53,099 bases of DNA from an uncultured Dehalococcoidia bacterium (GTDB lineage: Bacteria; Chloroflexota; Dehalococcoidia; Lucifugimonadales; CAJWUJ01): NCBI GenBank assembly GCA_913047625.1, contig CAJWUJ010000009.1, forward strand, positions 1-53,099, in the 5' to 3' direction. Below, one piece after another: positions 17,458 to 26,248 of the stretch. The notes beneath the pieces were generated by a model that was not told the origin of the DNA, did no database searches, and was given only the letters and a program-made list of their open reading frames with translations. Within the stretch, counting starts at the first letter, position 1. Every line of letters begins with the position of its first letter. The position numbers were made by a program, and so were the translations under genes.

Positions 17458-17495
17458 TCACAGCATACGCGTTTAATCAGAAACCATTGTGCGTC

Positions 17496-17939
17496 ATGAG
17501 CTTGAACGAACGGTTGACAGAAGATCTCAAACAAGCAATCAAGAGCAAAGACTCAAATAAGCGAGATGTCTTGAGGTTCTTGATGTCTGCTATCCATTAT
17601 CGAGAAATAGAAAGCAAAGAACCCCTATCAGACGATGAGATCCTCTCCGTGATTTCCAAGCAAGTCAAGCAGCGAAAAGAAACTATTGAAGCCTCTTTAT
17701 CAACCAGACCTGAGCTTGCTGCAAAGGAACAAGCAGAGCTCGATATTCTAATTACCTACTTGCCTAAACAGCTGACATCAGAGGAATTGACCTCCATAAT
17801 AACAACTGCTATTACGGACCTACAAAAACAGGGGGTCCCAGACCAAGGAATAGTAATGAAAACCGTGATGGCTCAAGTTAAAGGGAAAGCTTCAGGGAAA
17901 ACTGTCTCTGAAATAGTACAAGATCTGTTATCAAGGTAA
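17496..17939 (+). CDS. yqeY: GatB/YqeY domain protein
   Basis: A 147-residue, largely helical protein. It starts LNERLTEDLKQAIKSKDSNKRDVLR, the YqeY opening, and has LPKQLTSEEL in the middle and a C-terminal GKASGKTVSEIVQDLL. This domain is related to the tRNA-binding tail of the GatB amidotransferase subunit; as a free protein its role is unclear. I used the ATG at 17496. A TTG at 17487 would add three residues. It forms a probable operon with rpsU, and a short GGCT/AGCC hairpin follows its stop at 17948-17958 without a T-run. Confidence 0.9.
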   Translation: MSLNERLTEDLKQAIKSKDSNKRDVLRFLMSAIHYREIESKEPLSDDEILSVISKQVKQRKETIEASLSTRPELAAKEQAELDILITYLPKQLTSEELTSIITTAITDLQKQGVPDQGIVMKTVMAQVKGKASGKTVSEIVQDLLSR

Positions 17940-18012
17940 CACTCCTAGGCTTCGAGCCCCTTCACGATAAAAGTTAAAGTGCTAAGGTAACCGTTAGTAT
18001 TTAAGGAGTATC

Positions 18013-18726
18013 ATGCGATTTGGTATAGTTGTGTTCCCAGGTACATGGAGCGATGGCGACTGTTACCATTCGGTGAATACAATCCTCAGTCAAGAAGCAC
18101 AATTCATTTGGCATAAGGACACAGATTTATCTGGGATTGACTGTGTAATTATCCCAGGGGGATTCTCATACGGTGATCACCTTAGAGCTGGCGCGATAGC
18201 AGCTTTTTCGCCGATAATGAAAGCTGTAACACAATTCGCTACTCATGGAGGACTGGTAATAGGCATATGCAACGGTTTTCAAATCCTTTGTGAATCAGGT
18301 CTCCTACCAGGTATTTTGAGAAGAAATCGAACACTGCAGTTCCGTTGCCGCTGGGTTAACCTAAAAACAAATAATTCAAAAACGCCATTTACCGTAAGCA
18401 TCCCTCAGAAGCATACACTTAGAATTCCCATATCACATGGAGAAGGCGCATATTACGCAGATGAAACAATCATCAAGGAAATTCATGACAATAATCAAAT
18501 AGTCTTTCAGTATTGTGATACCACAGGTTTAGTCACAGATGACAATAACCCAAATGGATCCATAGAAAACATTGCGGGTATTGTCAATAAAGATGGCAAT
18601 GTACTTGGAATGATGCCACATCCTGAAAGAGCGTGTGAAGATTTATTAGGAAGCAAGGACGGCCTTTATATTCTTGAATCCATCATTGAATCAAGTTCCA
18701 GGTTATCAGGATATTCCAAAACATGA
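18013..18726 (+). CDS. purQ: Phosphoribosylformylglycinamidine synthase, glutaminase subunit
   Basis: A 237-residue class I glutamine amidotransferase that supplies ammonia to PurL in step 4 of purine biosynthesis. It shows [32 protein letters not shown], the nucleophile elbow GICNGFQIL, and [10 protein letters not shown] carrying the catalytic His and Glu. AAGGAG at 18002-18007 supports the ATG. Its stop overlaps the start of the first half-transporter gene by four bases (ATGA), and purL lies 0.9 kb further on. This means two membrane-protein frames separate the two subunits of one enzyme complex. Confidence 0.95.
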   Translation: MRFGIVVFPGTWSDGDCYHSVNTILSQEAQFIWHKDTDLSGIDCVIIPGGFSYGDHLRAGAIAAFSPIMKAVTQFATHGGLVIGICNGFQILCESGLLPGILRRNRTLQFRCRWVNLKTNNSKTPFTVSIPQKHTLRIPISHGEGAYYADETIIKEIHDNNQIVFQYCDTTGLVTDDNNPNGSIENIAGIVNKDGNVLGMMPHPERACEDLLGSKDGLYILESIIESSSRLSGYSKT

Positions 18727-19178
18727 ACATAGGTATTCTTTTAGGCTTCCTGGCAGCATGCGGATGGGGATCAGCAGTGGTTTTCGCAAAAGTAGGACTG
18801 AGATCTCTGCCAACAGGAGCTGGGACACTCGTATCGTTATGGGCGGGATTCATATTTCTGACAATAACTATTTTCTGCTTAAACCAGCAGCATGACCTGC
18901 TGGACGTCGGGGTGTCTTCTCTATTTTTGATGGCATTACTTGGAATCATCACCTATCCAATTGGACGTTTTTGCAATTACACGGGAATCACTTATATCGG
19001 CGTATCGCGTGCAACGCCAATAGTAGCATCCAATCCGCTAATCGCAACTGTCTGGGCCATAACCCTCGGCGGTGAAAAAATACACTTCCTCACAGGAATT
19101 GGAACCCTTGCCATCATAGCAGGAATTTCTTTAATCCTCAGCGAGTCACTTCATGAAAAAAATCAACCGAAACGATAA
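18723..19178 (+). CDS. EamA/DMT half-transporter, N-terminal half
   Basis: 151 residues with five predicted membrane helices, equal to one EamA repeat: GFLAACGWGSAVVFAKVGL, then helices near residues 35-54, 63-83, 95-113 and 118-139. It ends four codons after entering an A7 run (19156-19162) that is shared with the start of the next frame. It is translationally coupled to purQ through the overlapping ATGA. Skipping one base at the A run would fuse it to the next frame, giving 299 residues, the size of a normal EamA protein. It may be a true half-transporter, the front half of a slippage product, or a sequencing or assembly indel. Confidence 0.8.
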   Translation: MNIGILLGFLAACGWGSAVVFAKVGLRSLPTGAGTLVSLWAGFIFLTITIFCLNQQHDLLDVGVSSLFLMALLGIITYPIGRFCNYTGITYIGVSRATPIVASNPLIATVWAITLGGEKIHFLTGIGTLAIIAGISLILSESLHEKNQPKR

Positions 19179-19623
19179 AACCAACCTCATAATTGGGTAC
19201 TCCATTTCTCTTGTAGCGGCAATGTGCTATGGGACAGCCAGCTTTTTAGGGAAAATATTAGTCAACGATTCAATTACGCCGATAGTAACAGGTATTTATG
19301 CGATATTTTTTGGTTTCATTGTGCTGGCAATTCTGGTGAGAAAAGAAATCAAATCTATTGCTACGACTGGATTCAAGCCCATCATGTTCATGTCCCTGGC
19401 AGGAATCGCAGGCTCGTTCGCTATTACTGTTTTTTTTTGGGGAGTCCAACTCGGCTCGCTTACAACGGTGGCACCATTAATTGCACTACAAGCGCTCGTC
19501 GCCATGACACTGACTCACCTATTCCTCCAAAAACTGGAACGTATCACACCAAGAATCTTTGTTGGAACCATTCTTGTAGCAGTTGGGATTGCTCTCATAA
19601 TCATTACAAGCAATAATATTTAG
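19153..19623 (+). CDS. EamA/DMT half-transporter, C-terminal half
   Basis: 156 residues with five predicted helices forming the second EamA repeat. It begins YSISLVAAMCYGTASFLGKIL and ends ILVAVGIALIIITSNNI, with the family-typical TVAPLIALQALVAMTLTHLFL before the last helix. Its ATG is followed at once by A7 and overlaps the previous frame by 26 bases. The weak ribosome site (CAGCGAG) is the only one visible. It probably pairs with the upstream half to make a ten-helix transporter. Its place between purQ and purL suggests a purine- or nucleoside-related substrate (inference only). Confidence 0.8.
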   Translation: MKKINRNDKTNLIIGYSISLVAAMCYGTASFLGKILVNDSITPIVTGIYAIFFGFIVLAILVRKEIKSIATTGFKPIMFMSLAGIAGSFAITVFFWGVQLGSLTTVAPLIALQALVAMTLTHLFLQKLERITPRIFVGTILVAVGIALIIITSNNI

Positions 19624-19629
19624 TCTACT

Positions 19630-21852
19630 ATGAAGTCTCTACAGAAACTCCTAGATCAAAGTGCTTTGACACAGAGTGAATATAAGCTCATTGTTAAACA
19701 GTTGGGCCGAGAACCTAACGAGGTAGAACTCGGAATGTTTGGTGCTTTATGGAGTGAGCATTGCGGTTACAAACATTCAAAACTCCTCCTTAAGCTCTTC
19801 CCTACCAATTCCAACAATATCATCGTGAAAGCTGGTGAGGAAAATGCCGGGGTGATAAACATAGGAGACAATCAGGCAATCGTTATGAAGATTGAGTCTC
19901 ATAATCACCCAAGTGCTGTAGAACCTTATCACGGTGCAGCTACAGGAGTTGGAGGTATAGTACGAGATATTTTCGCAATGGGAGCCAGACCAATAGCTTT
20001 GTTGAATTCCCTGAGATTTGGGCCTTTGGATATTTCCCGCAATAAGTATCTATATGATGGAATTGTGTCTGGCATATCTGACTATGGGAACTGTCTAGGG
20101 ATCCCTAATGTAGGCGGGGAAAGCATCTTTCATCCAACATACAGTTCCAATCCACTTGTAAATGCCATGTGCGTAGGCCTTCTTAACCACTCACAGTTAA
20201 TTAGATCAGGCCCAAAAACCCCTAATACACTGCTCGTATTAGTAGGGGCAAAAACAGGTAGAGATGGAATTCACGGTGCCTCAGGACTAGCATCTAGATC
20301 CTTAGATTCTCAAAGCGATTTAAGGGCTAGTGTACAAGTGGCCAATCCTTTCCTGGAAAAAATCTTAATTGAAGCCTGTCTTGAAGTTGCAGCAACTGGC
20401 ATATTAGATGCTATGCAAGACCTAGGGGCTGCAGGCTTAACTAGTGCTGCCATAGAAGCTGCAGCTAATGGCCAGTTAGGTATTGAGCTACACCTAGACC
20501 AAGTGCCTCTCCGTGAAAAAGGTATGACACCTTACGAAATAATGCTATCGGAATCACAAGAGAGAATGCTTCTTATGATGCAAAGTAAAGATCTTGAAAT
20601 AGCTACATCGATATTTGAAAAGTGGGATTTGGATATATCTGTAATTGGGCAATTCACAGATGAACAAGTTGCCAATATTCGATATAAAGATAAAGAAGTT
20701 GCTTCCCTTCCCATTAAGGCCTTAGTAACCCCTCCTCTCTACCAGTTTTCTCCAAGAAAACCAAAAGAACTAACTAAACTTCAGAACTACGATTTAAGCC
20801 AGCTACCTCTTCCTGTCGAAAGCCCAAACCAAATCCTATTGGCAATGCTGGCTTTACCAAACCTGGCAAATAAACAGGCTATCTACCAACAATATGACCA
20901 CCAAGTTCAAGATAATACGGTAGTTCTTCCCGGAGAGGCTGGTGCAGCCGTGTTAAGAATCAAAGGAACGGATAAAGGTATAGCCTTAAGTACGGATGGC
21001 AATGGTAAATTAACATACCTAGATCCCTACCAAGGAGGAATGATCGCTGTTTTTGAGGCGTGTCGGAACGTAGTATGTACTGGAGCTAAACCAATAGCAA
21101 TCACAAACTGTTTAAACTTTGGAAACCCTGAAAATAACACTATCTACTATCAACTCAAACAAAGTATTAAAGGAATGGCAACTGCCTCAAAAGCCCTTAA
21201 TATTCCAGTTATCAGTGGTAATGTAAGTCTGTATAACGAATCCTCGAATTCCCCTATTTATCCAACCCCTATTGTTGGGGCATTGGGTATTTTGGAAGAT
21301 ATACAATGCCACGTCACTAGTGCATTTAAAAGCGTTGGTGATTCGATAATACTGCTACAAGCTCCCTCGACACGGGTTAGCATCAAATCACTTGCTGGCT
21401 CAGAGTTCCTAGAATTTTACCATGGACTGACAGTAGGCAAGCCCTCAATCAATCCAGCGCAAGAAGTCAAGCTCCAAAACTGTATTTTAGAGCTTATTAG
21501 GTTGCAAATTATTAAATCAGCAACTGATTGTTCCGAAGGAGGAATGATTACGGCATTAGCTGAAGCTTGTATACTAGGTTCCTTAGGGCTTAGATGCGAT
21601 TATGCTAAGCTAAAACACCTTGCTAGTGATGGCAGATGGGATGCACTATTCTTTGGAGAAGATCAATCACGAATCATTATTTCTACCCCATCTACCCAAA
21701 TACAAAAAGTCTTTAACTATGCGGAAAAGCATCAAGTGAACTGCATAACATTGGGAACTGTTACAGCAGACACTTTCCAGATACCTCCATTCTTCGATAT
21801 ACCAATAAATATCATGTCCGAAACTTGGAATGATGCCCTAAGAATCAGCTAA
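19630..21852 (+). CDS. purL: Phosphoribosylformylglycinamidine synthase, large subunit
   Basis: A 740-residue ATP-dependent synthetase that converts FGAR to FGAM with ammonia from PurQ. It has the small-type PurL architecture with two AIR-synthase repeats. Signatures are LGREPNEVELGMFGALWSEHC, KIESHNHPSAVEPYHGAATG, NVGGESIF, AMQDLGAAGLTSAA and, in the second half, CLNFGNPEN, GNVSLYNES and DCSEGGMITALAEA. The start follows the half-transporter stop by only six bases, so the whole 18013-21852 block reads as one operon. A purS homologue is not adjacent. Confidence 0.95.
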   Translation: MKSLQKLLDQSALTQSEYKLIVKQLGREPNEVELGMFGALWSEHCGYKHSKLLLKLFPTNSNNIIVKAGEENAGVINIGDNQAIVMKIESHNHPSAVEPYHGAATGVGGIVRDIFAMGARPIALLNSLRFGPLDISRNKYLYDGIVSGISDYGNCLGIPNVGGESIFHPTYSSNPLVNAMCVGLLNHSQLIRSGPKTPNTLLVLVGAKTGRDGIHGASGLASRSLDSQSDLRASVQVANPFLEKILIEACLEVAATGILDAMQDLGAAGLTSAAIEAAANGQLGIELHLDQVPLREKGMTPYEIMLSESQERMLLMMQSKDLEIATSIFEKWDLDISVIGQFTDEQVANIRYKDKEVASLPIKALVTPPLYQFSPRKPKELTKLQNYDLSQLPLPVESPNQILLAMLALPNLANKQAIYQQYDHQVQDNTVVLPGEAGAAVLRIKGTDKGIALSTDGNGKLTYLDPYQGGMIAVFEACRNVVCTGAKPIAITNCLNFGNPENNTIYYQLKQSIKGMATASKALNIPVISGNVSLYNESSNSPIYPTPIVGALGILEDIQCHVTSAFKSVGDSIILLQAPSTRVSIKSLAGSEFLEFYHGLTVGKPSINPAQEVKLQNCILELIRLQIIKSATDCSEGGMITALAEACILGSLGLRCDYAKLKHLASDGRWDALFFGEDQSRIIISTPSTQIQKVFNYAEKHQVNCITLGTVTADTFQIPPFFDIPINIMSETWNDALRIS

Positions 21853-22021
21853 TAAAGACAGTACCAAAATTAACTATCCTGACTCGATATATATTCTAGG
21901 AATTAATACGAATACCCGATTGAATTAGATTTCAAATATTGAAACAAAACTCCGTAAATGTGATAACGTATGGAGACCTATCAAACTTTAGTAATAACTC
22001 ATTCATAGAAAGAAGGATTAT

Positions 22022-22612
22022 ATGAAAGTTCTATTTGTCCAAGATGTTCCAGGCAAAGCTGATGCTGGAGAAATTAAAGAGGTTAAAAATGGCTATGCAA
22101 GAAATTACTTAATACCTAATAATATAGCTGTACCCGCTACGGAGGTACAACTCCAACGCATCAACATAATTAAAAAGCAAGCTGAAGAACGCAGAATTAA
22201 AGAAGCACAAGATATGCAACTCATAGCTGATAAGTTGAATGGTAATGAGATAACAATTACCGCTAAAGTAGGTCCTACAGGTAAACTTTACGGCTCAATA
22301 ACCAACCGAAATATTGCTGACAATCTCCTGTCATTAGTCGATTACCCAGTAGACCACAGATCTGTCTTAATAGCTGAGTCAATACAAACTCCTGGAAGCT
22401 ACGAGGCAACCATACGGTTACATCGAGACGTAAGTGCTGTAGTAACAGTTAACATTGTGGGCGAAGAAGACGAGGCACTTGCTAATATTCAAGCAGCGGT
22501 GTCCGCTGTTGAAGAAGAAAGCACAGAGGAAGCTCCAGCTGCATCCACTGAAGAAGAAAGCACAGAGGAAGCTCCAGCTGCATCCACTGAGGAAGAAGCT
22601 CCAGAAAAATAA
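22022..22612 (+). CDS. rplI: 50S ribosomal protein L9 with acidic C-terminal tail
   Basis: 196 residues. The first 148 or so are ordinary L9: MKVLFVQDVPGKADAGEIKEV, the GYARNYLIPN motif, the connecting helix, and the C-terminal domain with GKLYGSITNRNIAD. Beyond about residue 150 comes a low-complexity acidic tail rich in Glu, Ala, Ser and Thr. It contains two identical 13-residue units (EEESTEEAPAAST) encoded by a perfect 39-bp tandem repeat plus a partial third. Standard L9 ends near 150, so the tail is an add-on. AAGGA precedes the ATG, and dnaB follows 34 bases later. Confidence 0.94.
   Translation: MKVLFVQDVPGKADAGEIKEVKNGYARNYLIPNNIAVPATEVQLQRINIIKKQAEERRIKEAQDMQLIADKLNGNEITITAKVGPTGKLYGSITNRNIADNLLSLVDYPVDHRSVLIAESIQTPGSYEATIRLHRDVSAVVTVNIVGEEDEALANIQAAVSAVEEESTEEAPAASTEEESTEEAPAASTEEEAPEK
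22511..22588 (+). repeat. Two perfect 39-bp tandem repeats inside rplI
   Basis: Units 22511-22549 and 22550-22588 are identical, and a degenerate fragment follows from 22589. The repeat is in frame (13 codons). It creates the duplicated acidic motif in the L9 tail and is a likely site of length variation by slippage. Confidence 0.9.
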
Positions 22613-22646
22613 CAACCCTAATCCTATAAACTTCGGGACAAGCGCC

Positions 22647-24008
22647 ATGTATGCCGAACAACTTCCACCCCATGACATAGCAGCTGAAGAGTCTGTTATC
22701 GGATCGCTCTTGGTCGACGGTGAAGCGATCACACAAATAGCTGGCATGCTGAAGCCAGAAGACTTTTATCGCGAACAACACAAATGGTGTTATGAAGCTT
22801 GTCTGAGTTTGTACCATAGAAATGAAGCAATTAATCAAGTCACTCTGGGACACGAGCTGACTACAGGAAATCGTTTCGAGGAAATGGGAGGATCTGCATA
22901 TCTCACCTATTTAGCAGCATCAGTCCCAACTTCAGTGCACATAGAGTATTACGCAAATATCGTATCAAGAACTTCCATTATGCGAGGTATCATTAATGCT
23001 GCGGGAGAAATTGCGTCAATAGGGTACGAAAACGATGCTAACGTTGAAGAAGCATTAACCAAAGCGGAAAATACTCTGTATCGTATTCGAAATACCCAAC
23101 CATCCAGAGACTTTGTACCAATCAGAGAACTTCTCGACACATACTTAGCAGAAACAGCTTCGACACGAAGAACAGACCGAGAAGTCGCCCCAGTGGCAAC
23201 TGGATTCACGGATTTAGATCAACTCCTTGGAGGATTCCAGAGATCAGATTTAATTATCTTAGCTGCCCGTCCCAGTGTGGGGAAAAGTGCACTAGCGTTA
23301 AATATTGCAACGAATGTCGCTAAACAAGGAGCAGTAGTAGCAATCTTTAGTTTAGAGATGAGCTGTGAACAAGTTGTACTAAGGCTTTTGGCCAACGAAG
23401 CAGAAGTCAGCGGACACCGACTCCGCCTAGGGTTGTATACAGAAGCTGAAGGCAATCAAGTTACTCATGCTATTGGAGAACTATCCGACTTGACCGTCTA
23501 TATAGACGACACTCCAATGCAAGGTATTACACAAATGAGAAGTAAAGCTCGAAGACTCCATTTAGAAAAAGGGGTCGATTTGATAATTGTGGACTATCTC
23601 CAACTGGTTAGCGGATCAAGTAGAACAGACAATAGAGTTCAAGAAGTAGGCGAGATATCTCGAGCGTTGAAAGCGATAGCACGAGATTTAAACGTGCCAG
23701 TACTTGCTGTATCTCAGCTTAGTAGAGCTATTGAGCAACGTCCATCACACAGACCAATACTATCAGATCTTCGAGAAAGCGGCAGTATCGAACAAGACGC
23801 TGATGTAGTTGCATTTATTCATAGGGAAGAGTCACACTACAACGAAGAAGAATGGGAAAAACGATTTCCCCACAGACCTTATCCTAAAGGTATTGCTGAA
23901 CTGATTATTGCTAAGCATCGTCATGGACCAGTGGACACTGTCAACATGTTCTTTAGGGATCGTTTAGCCCGGTTTGAAAACTTTACAACCAGAGAGGAAT
24001 CTAAATGA
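22647..24008 (+). CDS. dnaB: Replicative DNA helicase
   Basis: A 453-residue hexameric fork helicase. The N-terminal domain begins LPPHDIAAEESVIGSLL. The RecA-like domain has Walker A ARPSVGKSALAL near residue 213, Walker B-type LIIVDYLQLV, and the DnaB motif SDLRESGSIEQDADVV followed by IIAKHRHGP. The open frame extends back to 22455 through rplI, but that part is the shifted reading of the L9 repeat tail. The ATG at 22647 gives the standard N-terminus. Its last codon overlaps the start of the DnaD-like gene by four bases (ATGA), so rplI-dnaB-dnaD-loader reads as a replication unit. Confidence 0.96.
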   Translation: MYAEQLPPHDIAAEESVIGSLLVDGEAITQIAGMLKPEDFYREQHKWCYEACLSLYHRNEAINQVTLGHELTTGNRFEEMGGSAYLTYLAASVPTSVHIEYYANIVSRTSIMRGIINAAGEIASIGYENDANVEEALTKAENTLYRIRNTQPSRDFVPIRELLDTYLAETASTRRTDREVAPVATGFTDLDQLLGGFQRSDLIILAARPSVGKSALALNIATNVAKQGAVVAIFSLEMSCEQVVLRLLANEAEVSGHRLRLGLYTEAEGNQVTHAIGELSDLTVYIDDTPMQGITQMRSKARRLHLEKGVDLIIVDYLQLVSGSSRTDNRVQEVGEISRALKAIARDLNVPVLAVSQLSRAIEQRPSHRPILSDLRESGSIEQDADVVAFIHREESHYNEEEWEKRFPHRPYPKGIAELIIAKHRHGPVDTVNMFFRDRLARFENFTTREESK

Positions 24009-24658
24009 CCAATCCTCCTCACGAATCTCTAAATAATGTGTCAGCAACAATCATAACCTTCATCAAGCGTATTAATGACTTAGATACTTTGAAATGCATG
24101 CTTCGAATTTTAGACATAGTGGCAAAGGCTAATGACGCAATGACGATACCAATTCAACAAAAAACACTACTCAAAGACGCACTACTCTTGAACTACCTCG
24201 GTAAACCTAACGAAATAATGAAAGCACTTCAAAATGCACTTCAATTAGGATTGCTAAGCCAACACGTCGACTCGGATGACGAAATCGAATATACGTTGAT
24301 CTACTCAGATACAGTTAACTGTAATCAAAACCAAAGCCGAACTGCTAATGATCATAACCGGCATAATAAAAATACCCTCGCATCTACCAGTATATTTAAA
24401 ATATATGAAGAAAATATCGGGATTGTAACTCCTTTAGTCGCTGAATCATTAGCCGAAGCTGAAAAAAGATATTCGAGCCAATGGATTGTAGAAGCATTTA
24501 AATTAGCGACCACAAGGAATAAGAGAAGCTGGGCATACATATCAAGGATACTAGAACGATGGTTTATCGAAGGGAAAACGTATGGAGACTCTAGGAAATA
24601 TTCTAAAAAGGTTACAGCTGCAGAATACATCCAACGTCACGGACTACCAAAAGAATAA
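24005..24658 (+). CDS. DnaD-domain replication protein
   Basis: 217 residues. The N-terminal half is helical and of unclear type, perhaps a winged-helix-like region. Residues about 130-195 (IFKIYEENIGIVTPLVAESL, WIVEAFKLATTRNKRSWAYI) match the DnaD/DnaB_2 domain used by Gram-positive primosome proteins and phage replication initiators. It overlaps dnaB by 4 bases and the loader gene by 77 bases. A role in loading the replicative helicase, together with the downstream AAA+ protein, is strongly suggested by context. The linker (residues about 100-125) is Asn/His-rich and probably disordered. Confidence 0.82.
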   Translation: MTNPPHESLNNVSATIITFIKRINDLDTLKCMLRILDIVAKANDAMTIPIQQKTLLKDALLLNYLGKPNEIMKALQNALQLGLLSQHVDSDDEIEYTLIYSDTVNCNQNQSRTANDHNRHNKNTLASTSIFKIYEENIGIVTPLVAESLAEAEKRYSSQWIVEAFKLATTRNKRSWAYISRILERWFIEGKTYGDSRKYSKKVTAAEYIQRHGLPKE

Positions 24659-26012
24659 TCCTACAATTTCTTTCGAGGAACAGAGCGACATTGAAGTGTG
24701 TTCTGTATGCGAAGGACGGGGATGGGTTCGGTCTAACGTACCGTTGGGTCACGCAAATTTCGGTAAGGCTTTGCAGTGTACCTGCCAAGAGACAGCTACA
24801 CTGGCTAAGAGAATAAAAAGTCTGCAACAGTTCAGTAATCTAGGAAACTTTGGAGACCTAACTTTCCAGACTCTTCCGGAAGAGGTCACCAGCAAAAATA
24901 AAGAACGCCAAAACAAATATAAAAGAACCATTAAAGAGAGTGAAATTTATGCTGCAAATCCAGAAGGATGGCTGATCCTGTCAGGATCCAGTGGTTCTGG
25001 AAAAACTAAAATTGCAGCTACAATTGCCAATCACTGCCTTCACCAAGGCATTCCTGTATTCTTTGTAGGCGTCGCTGACCTTCTAGATCATTTACGAACT
25101 ACTTTCTCACCGCGAGAAAACGTTTCGTATGACGAACTTTTCGAACAGGTTAGAAGTGTTCCGGTCTTAGTCTTAGACGATTTCAGAACTCCCTCTATCT
25201 CCCCATGGGCAGAAGAAAAACTCTATCAAATACTCAACTACAGATCCAACGCCAAGTTGCCAACAATTATCACCACAGGTGTGCCTATAAATCAAACTAG
25301 TGAGCGATTCAAAAGTCGTTTTCAAGATCCCATACTCTCCAAGATACTTGACTTAGGATGGGATACCAAAGATTACTTGGTTAAATTAGGATTAATCCAT
25401 CCCACTATGCTAAAAAAGATGACCTTTCAATCATTTGACTCAACTGGCAACGACGCGCCTCAAAGGGATCAGGAAACACTACGCGCTGCTATGCACGCTG
25501 CTCAATCGTTTGCCTCAGATCCCCAAGGATGGTTAGTCTTACTTGGTGACAGCGGGGTCGGAAAAACACATCTTGCAGTTGCAGCAGGTGGAGAACGATT
25601 AAATGCAGGTCATGACGTATTCTTTACATCAACCTTAGACCTACTCGACAACCTACGAAGAACTTTCGGCTCTCAAAGCTTTTTAGCGTTTGATGAATTA
25701 TTTGAACAAGTAAAAGGAACATCTCTATTAATTTTAGATGATTTTCAGTTTGAAAATTCAACCAACTGGGCTCAAGAAAAACTGTACCAAATTATTGTTC
25801 ATCGACACAATGCAGAATTGCCTACCATCATTACAGCAAGACTACTAGACACTGTAGATACGGCCGGTGACAGATTATCTCCTCGAGATCCAATCGTTTC
25901 CAGGATCAATGATGCCAGATTAGTTTCAACTATTCCTATCCAAGCTGCAGACTTCAGAAACAGAGGGGTTCAATCTGCTAGTAACGTAATAAAACGCAAA
26001 CCAACACTGTAG
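24582..26012 (+). CDS. DnaC-like helicase loader with two tandem AAA+ ATPase domains
   Basis: 476 residues. Near residues 38-70 a Cys-rich segment (C-x2-C then C-x-C, with GRGW) resembles a zinc-binding knuckle of DnaC/DnaI-type proteins. Two complete P-loop domains follow. The first has Walker A GSSGSGKTK at about 133 and Walker B VLVLDDF near 193. The second has Walker A GDSGVGKTH at about 321 and Walker B LLILDDF near 383. Both are followed by WAxEKLYQI and by AxLPTIITT/A, so the repeat is an internal duplication. Single-domain loaders are about 250-330 residues, so this is a double-length form. The ATG at 24582 overlaps the DnaD-like gene by 77 bases; no other start is available before the zinc region. 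Confidence 0.85.
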   Translation: METLGNILKRLQLQNTSNVTDYQKNNPTISFEEQSDIEVCSVCEGRGWVRSNVPLGHANFGKALQCTCQETATLAKRIKSLQQFSNLGNFGDLTFQTLPEEVTSKNKERQNKYKRTIKESEIYAANPEGWLILSGSSGSGKTKIAATIANHCLHQGIPVFFVGVADLLDHLRTTFSPRENVSYDELFEQVRSVPVLVLDDFRTPSISPWAEEKLYQILNYRSNAKLPTIITTGVPINQTSERFKSRFQDPILSKILDLGWDTKDYLVKLGLIHPTMLKKMTFQSFDSTGNDAPQRDQETLRAAMHAAQSFASDPQGWLVLLGDSGVGKTHLAVAAGGERLNAGHDVFFTSTLDLLDNLRRTFGSQSFLAFDELFEQVKGTSLLILDDFQFENSTNWAQEKLYQIIVHRHNAELPTIITARLLDTVDTAGDRLSPRDPIVSRINDARLVSTIPIQAADFRNRGVQSASNVIKRKPTL

Positions 26013-26135
26013 TCCGTGTATTTTCCCTCGCATGTAACTGAGTTACTTCTTTCACCCTGTGACAAACGCACTGGTCACACGAAGCACCTAGAAAAACTAA
26101 CTTGAGGCACCATACTCAGAAAAAGCAGTAGGAAT

Positions 26136-26164
26136 TTGCCGAGTGCCACTGCGTGTGATATACT
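26136..26164 (+). promoter_or_regulatory. Sigma-70 type promoter of the rpsB operon
   Basis: TTGCCG (26136-26141), a 17-base spacer and TATACT (26159-26164). Transcription would start near 26171, giving a leader of about 78 bases that contains the hairpin at 26186-26203. Confidence 0.65.
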
Positions 26165-26185
26165 CCGTCACCGTTGATTCGTTCA

Positions 26186-26203
26186 CCAACAATACAGTGT
26201 TGG
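26186..26203 (+). promoter_or_regulatory. Leader hairpin upstream of rpsB
   Basis: CCAACA (26186-26191) and TGTTGG (26198-26203) form a 6-bp stem with a 6-base loop, flanked by TTC and GAA that could extend it. It lies in the 5' leader between promoter and start codon, where other bacteria keep an S2-binding autoregulatory RNA. No T-run follows, so it is not a terminator. The function is inferred from position only. Confidence 0.4.
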
Positions 26204-26248
26204 AATGAATATCAGTCACTGAAATCTTAAATTACGAATGTAGGCTTT

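Noticed and set aside
22511-22588. CRISPR-like direct repeats
   Set aside because: Only two adjacent units without spacers, in frame within rplI; a coding tandem repeat.
22455-22646. Longer dnaB frame starting inside rplI
   Set aside because: It encodes a shifted copy of the L9 acidic repeat; the DnaB N-terminus starts at 22647.
26058-26079. TGTGAC...GTCACA resembling a CRP site after the loader gene
   Set aside because: The spacing between TGTGA and TCACA is 12 rather than the 6 bases of a CRP site; at most a weak stem.
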